From Tanypteryx hageni (taxonomy: Eukaryota > Arthropoda > Insecta > Odonata > Petaluridae), in the NCBI GenBank assembly GCA_028673005.1, contig CM054116.1, positions 135,089,681 through 135,153,680 of the forward strand: 64,000 bases of DNA, in the 5' to 3' direction. The translations under genes and the position numbers were made by a program. Below the pieces are notes generated by a model. The model worked only from the letters and a program-made list of their open reading frames with translations. It did not search any database and was not told the DNA's origin. Within the stretch, counting starts at the first letter, position 1; the number at the start of each line of letters is the position of its first letter. Positions 1 to 10,118 of the stretch are shown one piece after another.

Positions 1-1455
1 CGTCCTCTCGGCCTAATGTTAACCAAGGCGTTCCGCAGCGCTCAATTTTAGGTCCTCTATTGTTCTCTTTATTCATAAATGATTGTTCTCAATACTTAAC
101 TTACTCCAAGCATCATTTGTACGCCGATGATCTCCAAATCTACTTAGACACAAAACCCAATAACTTATCTCTTTCCATAGCTAACATAAATCATGACTTG
201 GCCCAACTTCAAGAATGGAGCTACGATAATTTTCTCACCATAAACCCCTTGAAATCTCGAGCCATTTTAATCGGTTATCCGAAACTACTGGCATCTATAA
301 ACCTTGCAGAATCAGTTCCTCTGTCTTTGAACGGCTCAGTTATACCCTATTGCAAAATCGTAAAAAATCTCGGGATTCTAATTAATGAAACGCTCACCTG
401 GAATAATCATATAATAAAAATCTGCAAGACGGTAAACTCCTCCTTACACACTCTAAGGCCTCTCGTTAACATTCTTCCCTCGTCACTAAAAATACAGCTA
501 GTGACCTTCCTAATTTTTCCTCACTTCGATTATTGTGATGTTGTATACCAGGACTTATCAAAGGAACTCGCCATTAAGCTACAACGTTCTCATAACGCCT
601 GCATCAGTTTCATCTTTAATCTTAAAAAATCTGACCATGTCTCAGAATACTTCCGTCGACTCTCCTGGCTAAAACTTGATTCCCGAAGAAACCTTCACCT
701 TCTCTCTCTATTGTATCAAATTTTAAATAACAACATCCCTTGTTATCTTTCATCTAATTTTGTCACCATTAATACAGTTCACCATTGCAATACCAGAGGA
801 TGTGATAAACTACTAACTCCACTTCATAGAACAGAAATTTACAACAAATCCTTCACTGTCACTGCTTGTAAACTCTGGAATGGCCTTTCAACGTTAATAA
901 AAAACTCTCTATCTCTAAGCACTTTTAAACGCTTGTATTACAAGCATCTCCTCTCACTTCCCATGCATTGAACGACACTCTTCTTTTCTTTCAGGTTGTC
1001 ACAAGAATGCGCTTATTAGGCATAAATTTATAATTTTATTTTATTTATTTTCCTGTATCATAATGACGATGTAATCTCCCAGGCATACCTTACCCTACAA
1101 TCCCTGTTCCCCTCTTTCTCTTTCTTTCTTTTCTTTTCCTTCCCCTGAACTATATTAGAAATTTTCGCAGTTTTTTACACATCTCTTCTCTTCGTAGGTG
1201 TTTTCCGCAGTGGGAATTTTTTCTGTGTTAAAACATAACTGATACACAGTTTTTTATGACCCACAAAACTAACATTTTTTGGTAATGCTCTGTTATCTAC
1301 TAACAAGTATATTAACTTGTAATTAAAATGTATTTTGTTGAAATCTGTATGTAATTAATTTCTCTTATTTTGTAAATATTGTGATTACTTATATGACAAA
1401 AGGGTTAAATGAAAGAAGGTACTACATAGTCTAAATTTCGCCCTAATAAAGTCGT
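1..1455 (+). mobile_element. Jockey/CR1-like non-LTR retrotransposon, RT 3' half and 3' UTR
   Basis: An open frame runs from base 3 to the stop at 971 without interruption. It carries reverse-transcriptase motifs GVPQRSILGPLLFSLFIND and HLYADDLQIYL (catalytic YADD). The remaining 270 or so residues are the thumb and C-terminal part typical of jockey/CR1 polyproteins (TWNNHI, HFDYCDVVYQ, TACKLWNGL). The 5' part is cut off by the window edge. A 3' UTR of about 470 bases follows, ending in AATAAAG and a short (TGTC)n run before a long pyrimidine tract. The unbroken frame suggests a fairly young copy. Clade assignment is by motif style only. Confidence 0.85.
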
Positions 1456-2510
1456 TTGTCTGTCTGTCTGTCCCTCTCTCCCTCCCTCTCCCTCCCTCTC
1501 CCTCCCTCTCCCTCCCTCTCCCTCCCTCTCCCTCCCTCTCCCTCCCTTCCCTCCCTCCCCTCCCTCCCCCTCTCCCTCCCCTCCCCCTCTCCCTCCCCTC
1601 CCCCTCTCCCTCCCCTCCCCCTTCCCTCCCTCCCCCTCTCCCTACCCCTCTCTCTCCCCCTCTCCCTCCCCCTCTCTCTCCCCCTCTCCCTCCCCCTCTC
1701 TCTCCCCCTCTCCCTCCCCCTCTCTCTCCCCCTCTCTCCCCGTCTCTCTCCCTCCCCCTCCCTCCCCGTCTCTCTCCCTCCCTCCCTGTCTCTCTCCCTC
1801 CCTGTCTCTCTCCCTCCCTGTCTCTCTCCCTCCCTGTCTCTCTCCCTCCCCCTCTCTCCCCGTCTCTCTCCCTCCCCCTCCCTCCCCGTCTCTCTCCCTC
1901 CCTCCCCGTCTCTCTCCCTCCCTCCCTGTCTCTCTCCCTCCCCCTCTCTCCCCCTCTCCCTCCCTCCCTCCCTCCCTCTCACTCTCCCTCCCTCCCTCTT
2001 TCCCTCCCTCCCCCTCTCCCTCCCTCCCCCTCTCCCTCCCTCTCACTCTCCCTCCCTCCCTCTTTCCCTCCCTCCCTCTTTCCCTCCCTCCCTCTTTCCC
2101 TCCCTCCCTCTTTCCCTCCCTCTCACTCTCCCTCCCTCTCACTCTCCCTCCCTCTCACTCTCCCTCCCTCTTTCCCTCCCTCCCTCTTTCCCTCCCTCCC
2201 TCTTTCCCTCCCTCCCTCTTTCCCTCCCTCCCTCTTTCCCTCCCTCTTTCCCTCCCTTCCTCTTTCCCTCCCTCCCTCCCTCTTTCCCTGTCTCTCTCTC
2301 TCCCTCTCTCTCCCTCCCTCCCTCCCTTTCTCCCTCCCTCTCTCTCTCTCCCTCTCTCTCTCTCCCTCCCTCCCTCCCTTTCTCCCTCCCTCTCTCTCTC
2401 TCCCTCTCTCTCCCTCCCTTTCTCCCTCCCTCTCTCTCTCTCTCCCCCTCCCTCTCTCTCTCTCTCCCCCTCCCTCTCTCTCCCTCTCTTAGTCTTATGC
2501 TCATGAGAGC
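1456..2510 (+). repeat. About 1 kb polypyrimidine simple repeat, (CCCTCT)n-like
   Basis: The plus strand is nearly all C and T, built from CCCTC, CCCTCT and TCTCTC units, with rare G (CCCCGTC, CCTGTC) and A (CTCACTC). Sub-blocks repeat as short higher-order motifs, for example CTCTTTCCCTCCCTCC. Long frames on both strands through this tract are Pro/Leu/Ser or Arg/Glu/Gly low-complexity artefacts. A tract this long and purine-poor on one strand can form triplex (H-DNA). Confidence 0.95.
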
Positions 2511-2599
2511 CTGACGTGCCCTTAGGTTCACTTTATCACGGCTATTTCCTCATAACAACCTCCCTGACAACAACCTCCCTGACATTCTTCCCACTGAAA

Positions 2600-4585
2600 A
2601 ACAGCTTGCTTCTAATTTCAGGCCATTTCCATGTGACTTTCAGCTGATTTATCTCAACATTCAAAGCCTCACCGCATTTTGATGAATTGCATTCCATCCT
2701 TCCCTCTTATGACATACCTGCCATATCCCTCACAGAAACTTGTCTCAAACCTTCTGTTTCTTCTTCTACAATCGAGTTACCTGGATACTGTCTGTATCGT
2801 AATGATTGCTTAGGCAAAGGTGGTGGTGTAGGTTTTTACGTACGAAAGAATGTGAAGTGTAAAGTGATAGCAACAAGTGAACCTCAGTTTGCCAGAAGGT
2901 CTGAATTCTTCTTCTTAGAGATTGTATTCAATGCGAAAAAACTTGTACTCGGAACAATTTATTGACCTCCTAAAATAGCCCATCTATCAGACTTAGATGA
3001 CATACTTTTGAATTTTACTACTAACTATGAACATATTATAATCACCGGTGATTTTAATGCCAATTTCTCTGTTAGCACCCATGATACTGATTATTTAAAA
3101 CATTCCTTTACCTCGCATGGTCTCAATATAATTCTGCTGAATCTGACTTATAACACCCAAACAGCCTCTAACTGAATCGACTTAACCATTATGACAAACC
3201 TTGAAAAACTAATAATTCATGGTAAGTTTCCAGTCCCAGGAATTTCTTCTCATGACCTAATCTTCTTAGCATGTTCACTCAATTTGCCAAAATTCAAACA
3301 AACTTTTATGTGTAACTGAGATATAAAAGGGATAGATGATTTTGATTTAATAAATGAGCCTTCTACTCTTCCTTGGTATTCTATTGAATTTATAGAGGAT
3401 ATTGATAAAAAAGTTGAAGCATTAAATACTTTATTAATGCAATTGCTTGACCACTTTGCCCCTGAAAAAACCATTCTCATTTCCAAACCTTGTGCACCCT
3501 GGCTTAATGACAATATTAAAAGAGTGATGGCGCATCGCGATTCGGTCTTTAGTTTGTTCAAAAGAACTAAAGACGATAATACTTTCGACAAATATAAACG
3601 CGTTAGAAACAAAACGAAACAGCTAATCAGAAATGCAAAAATTAGATTCATTCATTCAATAGCTAATCCGAACAAATCACCTTCGATTATTTGGAAAAAA
3701 CTTAGGTCGATTGGTATTGGCAAAAAAAATGATTTTAAACTGCCTCCATTCATATCATTAGACATGTTGAATTCTAAATTTTCTACACCCCTGAATGTCA
3801 TTGATGATAAAATAAAAAGGGAAACTATTAATTCGATTACTGTCGCAGCAGAAAAATCAAATAAGGATTTTAACTCGTTTAAGCTCATCCCTGTCACTCA
3901 ATTACAAGTGCTTCATGCGTTTAGAAAAATCAAATCTAAAGCTCAAGACTCCGGTGGCATTCCCTCTAACTTTATCAAGAAATTTATACTTATTATTCTA
4001 GCAATAATAATTACTATATTTAATTGCTCCCTATCTCAAGAAAATTTACATTGCAGTGGAAACGCGCTTCCATTAGGCCATTACCAAAGAAATCGATGGA
4101 AATCAACGATTTTCACTCAATAAGCTTTTTCCCTATCTTATCAAAAGCCTTAGAAAAATTAGCACATAAACATATCACGCTCTTTCTCAATGAAAATCAA
4201 TTATTAGATCCCTTTCAATCTGGCTTTTGTAAATCTCACAGCACCGCTACTACTCTTGTAAAAGTCACCGATGACATTCGCCACGCTATGGATCAAAGGG
4301 AAGTTACAATCCTAGTACTACTGGACTTCAGTAAAGCTTTCGACTCGATAGACAAAGATGTTTTGCTTTCTAAACTGCTAACAATGAACTTCATGCATTC
4401 GGCCATAAATTGGATATCTTCTTATTTAAGCGATCACTCCCAAAAAAGTTATTTCCATTGATTTTTCATCTGATTGGCTTATAAACGGAAGAGGTGTCCC
4501 ACAGGGCTCAATTTTGGGTCCCCTACTATTTTCTTTATACATAAATGACTGTTCCGTGTCACTTAAATACTGCAATCATCATCTC
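2600..4585 (+). mobile_element. Second copy of the jockey/CR1-like LINE, endonuclease plus partial RT, decayed
   Basis: The element starts at its apurinic endonuclease domain (PAISLTETCLKP, GKGGGVGFYVRKN, IIITGDFNANF, SSHDLIFLA), continues through the linker (PWLNDNIKRVMAHRD), and enters RT (LLDFSKAFDSIDKDVLLSKL, then GVPQGSILGPLLFSLYIND). Broken by stops at 2963, 3173 and 3317 and by a frameshift near 4030-4110. It ends abruptly at the position where copy 1 has YADD, replaced by CT-rich sequence. The RT overlap with the copy at 1-971 shows they are one family. The first two stops are TGA where CGA (Arg) is expected, consistent with CpG decay. Confidence 0.88.
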
Positions 4586-4880
4586 TCTCGCATTCCCTCC
4601 TGTCCCAATCCATAGCTCTCCCTCTTTTTCTCCATCTCCCTTCCTCTCTCTTTCCTTCCCTCTCTCTCTCTCTCCCTCCCTCCCTCTCTCTGCCTCTCTC
4701 TTTCTACCTCCCTCTTTCTGCCTATCTTTTCTGCCCCCTCTCTCATTCCTTCCTGTCCCAATCCATAGCTCTCCCTCTTTTTCTCCATCTCTCTCGTTAT
4801 CTCTTTCCTCTCATCCTTTTCTAATTCTATGTCTCCCTCACTCTCTATGTACCTTCCGTTCTATTTCCCTTCCTTCCTAC
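4567..4880 (+). repeat. CT-rich half of a composite interspersed repeat
   Basis: A pyrimidine-rich stretch contains a duplicated phrase (CCTGTCCCAATCCATAGCTC) near 4598 and 4752. Its reverse complement recurs at about 20410-20620. The match includes non-simple sequence (ATCCTTTTCTAATTCTAT, CTCTATGTACCTTCC), so it is homology rather than shared simple sequence. Confidence 0.75.
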
Positions 4881-5304
4881 ATTTAGTTGTTTAGATAAGC
4901 AAAAGAATCCAAACTAAATCCCAGTCCCATTAAGATAACGATAATTTAAGGCCATCTATGCACTCGTATATATTACACATATGCAGGTTGAGACAACAAT
5001 TGATGCTCGAAATTTAACAATGATGTGATCAGTAAGGCAACATTCCATTTAAAAGACAATATTTTCCCAAAATATGTTATTTAAATGTTTAATATGAGAG
5101 ATTTCGAATGGTAGGTGGAAAAAGATGAATAGAATAAGAAACTTCATTAATTTTCCTAAAACATAGTTTAAATTTGAAGATCCTACGTCAATTTTTTCTA
5201 ATTTGAATTTCCGAAACAGTTAAAGCCTGCACTTTAAAAAGTCGCTTTTTGCATGTTATACAGGAAATGGAAAGCGCCCCTGGAGTTGAACCCGGGTCTT
5301 TTTT
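4881..5304. other. About 0.42 kb interruption of the composite repeat
   Basis: This block separates the CT-rich half (ending near 4880) from the body (from 5305), which are contiguous in the inverted copy at 20283-20620. It has no open frame and no clear TIR. Its last 40 bases contain a minus-strand tRNA T-arm-like motif (CCCGGGTTCAACTCC). It could be an insertion here or a deletion in the other copy. Confidence 0.45.
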
Positions 5305-5460
5305 GTATTTATTTTTTGTCATTTAATTTTATATCTGAATCAAACATTCTTGTGAAATTTCAACCTTCCACCTAATCAGGAAGTTTGTTAAAAATGCATT
5401 AAAAAGTGCCATTGATGACATCAGCGTTATACACAAACACCATCATCTAGGCTTTTATTA
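5305..5460 (+). repeat. Body of composite interspersed repeat, inverted copy near 20.3 kb
   Basis: About 150 bases from TTTTTTGTCATTTAATTTTA to TCTAGGCTTTTATTAT match the reverse complement of 20260-20410 with only scattered differences. Shared blocks include TATCTGAATCAAACATT, AAGTTTGTTAAAAA and AAAAAGTGCCATTGATGA. No coding sense. Confidence 0.85.
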
Positions 5461-6719
5461 TAGTAATGATATAGGGTTTGGGCAGGATGAGATCTCGCTT
5501 GACTGACGGAGAGATATTCGACATTTTTGATGATGTACCATACAAGTTGCTGCTTAATTTGTCAGTGAAAATTGAAAAAAAGTACTTATAATAACAATGA
5601 TATAGTGTGTTAATAACTTTTGCTATATTATAAATGAGACTAAGCATTCAATACAATTTTTTGAAAAAACTTGAAGAATGTTGGATTTTAATTATGACCT
5701 GTGAGAGAAGAAGCACAAAATACATACGAGTGAAAAGGGTTAAGATAAGGAGGTTTATTGGAGAAATCCTGATGCTTAGGCTTGTCACCTTGTTTTATCC
5801 TACTCTAGAGACAGCCTTGAATGTATTGTAACTTCATATGTTTTTCTGTGAAAACAATTGTATTTTTAGGTGAACTTGATCTTTTGGCTTAAGGTCTCTG
5901 TTTCTACATTCAGGTTAAAACTTGAGAACTAGGTATCATTTCATATATCAACTGCATTTACGTTAAATAGGATTATCATGCAGAGAATTTTTCTCAGTTG
6001 TGTTAACTTCTGGCCTAGGGGCTCTTTATTTTTTCACACATTTTGACTTATTAGTAATGTGGGAGTTTTGAGTTGCAGTATGCAGTTGTATCTCTTCTGT
6101 ACCTTAGAGCAATTTTGCTGAAGCAGAGTAGTATACTTTTTCTCTGTTTATAATTATTTGTTATAATTATCTTAATTGATGTTCCTATTAAAATATGTAT
6201 TTGTCTTAACTATCATTAGAATTGCACATTTTGTAAGTTTATTCCTACCAGCCATGGACATGTATTTGGGTCTCTAGTATGAAAAGTCCCCCAAGCATCC
6301 TTTTTCCCATAAGTTTTTTTGCTTTAACATTTGTGTATTTGACATTCAGGTTGATTTCCAGGACTTTAAACCTCACAAATGTTTAGGACCTACTGTAGTG
6401 TTATATTTCATCTACATAAATTTAGATGCACTCTTTATTTAGAATTTTATGATGTTCGTCATAACTGTTGGTTTACTCAACAGTTAACACTCGGAAATCA
6501 ACTTCTATGTCCACTTGAAAATATTAAGCTTGAGCCAGTTGATCTAGGATGTAAAATATGTTTGCACCAAGCCTTTTTTTGACATCATGCATGCCAAAAA
6601 ACTATCTGTGTGCAATGTTAGCAGTTTGACACCATAGAGGCTTATCTTCTTATGACATTATAAGAATTTATTTTCATTTCCACAATTGTAACCTTTATCT
6701 GTCAACTTGTCTTTTACAG
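5461..6719. other. SYF1 intron sequence, nothing recognised
   Basis: This is AT-rich non-coding sequence immediately upstream of the first visible SYF1 exon. The short frames at 5634-5831 and 6379-6582 have no recognisable motif and no conserved splice context. I found no TIR pair or repeat with another part of the window. Confidence 0.5.
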
Positions 6720-6871
6720 ATGAAGTAGAGCTGGAGCTGCGATTGGCACGTTTTGAACACTTGATGGAGAGGCGGTTACTTTTACTCAATTCAGTTCTAC
6801 TTCGCCAAAACCCTCATAATGTTCATGAGTGGCACAAACGCGTTAAGTTATTCCAAGGCAAGCCACATGAG
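6720..6871 (+). CDS. SYF1/XAB2: SYF1 exon (first visible)
   Basis: The acceptor TTTTACAG ends at 6719 and the donor GTGAGT begins at 6872. The exon opens with the last two bases of a GAT codon, so one base comes from an exon upstream of the window. It encodes [19 protein letters not shown] then [17 protein letters not shown] and ends KPHE. It contains HAT-repeat residues typical of SYF1. No earlier exon could be recognised between 5460 and 6719. Confidence 0.95.
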
Positions 6872-9800
6872 GTGAGTGGAAATAATAGTGAGTCTTGTGT
6901 GTGAACGGTTGACTGCAATTCATGGTAATAATTAAACATTTCAAAATGCATAACACATGTATGTAAAGAATTGAAACCAAGGAACACTGGGAACACTTGA
7001 CCTCGGGGGCAGACTGGTCCGGTGGGATACTGGTAGTTTCCCGGTGTGCCGTTGTCGGAATGGGCCATATAGGGCCATAACAGCGGCCTACAAAGTCATA
7101 TCGCTGGCTTTTTTAATCTTGTTTGATAAAGTAATAACAAATTTTGCTGGGTAAATTCGTCTTGGGCCGTGCATCGGGCCACAGTTCAGTTCTCAGAGAT
7201 GCTTGTTGATGGGCAAGAGGTTGGGCTTGAACCAAAATTTTTGGTTGTTTTAACACTACAGATGTTACATTTTATTGTTATATGTTACAAACATTTCACG
7301 AAATTTAAGAATCCAATAAATTTAACAAAGATATACGTTACAATGCCAAAACAATTTGGATTCTCGGACTCATTTTGAAACAATAGTAACTTCCCACCTT
7401 TTTTTTTACAGATTTTTGTACACGCATCTCCTTTATCATTGAATTTACAGTTGAGTAACATGAATATTATAAAAGCGTATCAAATGATTGATATGTCGAT
7501 TGATATATATTGATATCTCGGAAATATTGAGAAGTTTTGAAGAAGTCTATATGGCAGCCACAAAATTTGTAGCATCAGTAAATGAAGAGTTAGAAACCAG
7601 AAATGCAGATATAGTCATTGAAACAGACTTTAAAGAAAAATGGATTAGAATCAAGTATAGGTTACCTGGGGAAATTGGTTCCAATGAAAACGCAACATTG
7701 TTATAGCATAAATGTGTATAATGTTACAATGGATTGAGTGGCTAATAATTTAAATACGAGTTATTGAAAACACTGTAATCTTTATAAAGAATTCTTTTAT
7801 TTGTTTTCTAAAAATTTTGCAAAAATTCAAAACATTCTCCCGGAGAATGCAACAGAAATAACAAGAGAGTTGTTAAAACATTTAGCAACGGCATCTCTAA
7901 GGAAAAATTACATGCAGAACTGATGGATTTTGCTATGTAAGGGACCGAATTCAGTGCAACTCGGAACAAATATGTCGTTATTGAGGCTAATGACAATGAC
8001 AACGAAGATGGTGACAAAGCTACTATGCAGAACTATAAATCATTCAAAAACTACATAGTATGTTGTTAAAATGTTTTGATTAAGTTCAATCTACACTCCC
8101 TGGCATGCAGGAATGTCTTTCTAGCACGAAAGTATGTTAATAACCTTGTCTTCTACCATGGTATCCTGTGAGAGGTCATTTTCAAAGCTGAAATTAATTC
8201 TAAATAGATTATGAATTTGCCTCACAGTCACATCTTGAATCATTTATGCTAATGTCATACGAGAAAGGCATACTCTGCAAAATAAAGAACGAGGATGAAA
8301 TTTACGAATTAACACCAAAAAGCAAATTCTATAAAAATTCTTTAACATAAAAAAATCTCAACAGAGGTCGTTGTCAACAAATTTCCCGGGCCTGTTTTGG
8401 TAGCCCGTCTGCCCCTGCTTGACCTTGGACAGTGCAGCAAACTTTGTGCTCAAAGACAGGGCTCGATAAATCCTGGGCACCAGGTTTCCTAGTGGTAAGA
8501 GCAGCAAAGTGTAATATATCCATTGAAAGCATTCAAGTTGCTCAAAATAAGTGCAAATTTTTATTATTCTTTTTCGTAAACTACATGTTTTCAGAATATC
8601 ATTAGACTTTCTCAGATGCATAAGGCTCATTTTATTATGTTCTGCTAAATAATGTGATAGAAATAAATGTGCATGCCATAATTATTTTATCAGATTTGTG
8701 CCTAAATTATTAAACATTTATTTTTCTGACGATGATAAAAAATATCCACCAAAATTATGTAACATCTATGTTGGCTCCCGGATTTTGGATGTGGTGCCTA
8801 GATTTTTAGAAAATTTATTGAACCCTGCTCAAAGATGCCAAAATTTTCAGAAAAACAAACCTTATTGTGGTGTTCAAAAGACTAATTTTTGTATGTACTT
8901 AGATGGAAGAATTCTATTATAATTTGAGTTATATTTATTTTTGTGTTCTTCTTAGCATATTTTTTTGTTTCTTAGTGCTTTTTACTTGTTTATACATTAA
9001 TATGCTCTCATAAGCTAATGCTGTAAGCAGTTAATTTTATTTATTACAGTATTGATTCTTATAAAAAAATTATGCTATAATTATTTTTTAAGAATTCTGT
9101 TTATTGCGTGATATACTGTAGTTAAGTGCCAGATGACAATGGCATTTAATATGACAGAGATTTAACGTAATGAAATCAACTAATGAAGCCCTTGCTTTGT
9201 AGAATTCTGTCATAGACTTAAATTTGAAGGTTTACTTTGTATATTCCTACTGTTTTTTAAGCGAGTCCACAAAAGTTGGCTTTACAGAGAAAGCCTTCTT
9301 TTCACACTAGCTTTGGGATGTGGTTGATTGTTGGATTAGTGATAATAGTGTTTGACTGTCCAAAGTCCCACTGTGTTGCCGGGTTAAATGAATCAGTAAT
9401 ATGTTGCTGGTCTGCTAAGGGACTAACCAAAATGAATATTGCAGGAATGTCTAATTTTTTCAAACATAAAGCATCACCAATTGTTATTTCATTGCAGTTT
9501 TAAAGCATCCTCAGTTATATTACATTGTCATGTTAATTGCAGATCATAAACACCTATACCGAAGCAGTGCAGACAGTAGACCCAAAGTTATCTGTTGGTA
9601 AACTTCACTCTTTGTGGGCTGCGTTTGCCCGTTTCTATGAAGACAATGGGCAGGTAGAAGATGCTCGCATAGTATTGGAGAAGGCAACTCATGTACCATA
9701 TCAAAAAGTTGATGATCTTGCATCAATATGGTGTCAGTGGGCGGAGATGGAGATTCGCAATGAGTAAGTTTAACCGCTTCCCTTACGATTTTTTTACAAT

Positions 9801-10055
9801 ATGTCTAAAAAAAGTCATATTTTTTATTCTAATTTTGGAAAAATCACAGTGGGACAATTAAAGAAATGCATTTATTTTTTAACAATAAATTTTATTAAAA
9901 ATTTTATTGAACTTAAAAATTTTCATATTGATAAATATGAAGTATTTGAACTCGATTTAAAACTGACATTTCTTTCGTGGTAACTACAAAGTTGAGAGAA
10001 AGTTATGTATAATATGTAGCTATATACAATATAAAACACTTTAATGCGATAAAAA

Positions 10056-10118
<63 letters not shown>

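Noticed and set aside
1443..2531. Long overlapping open frames on both strands (Pro/Leu/Ser-rich and Arg/Glu/Gly-rich)
   Set aside because: They are translations of a polypyrimidine/polypurine simple repeat. No non-repetitive sequence and no initiation or splice context.
5280..5305. tRNA T-arm-like motif (also near 59405 and 61271)
   Set aside because: Only the T-arm/B-box portion is present. No acceptor or anticodon arms can be folded, and the motif recurs in repeats.
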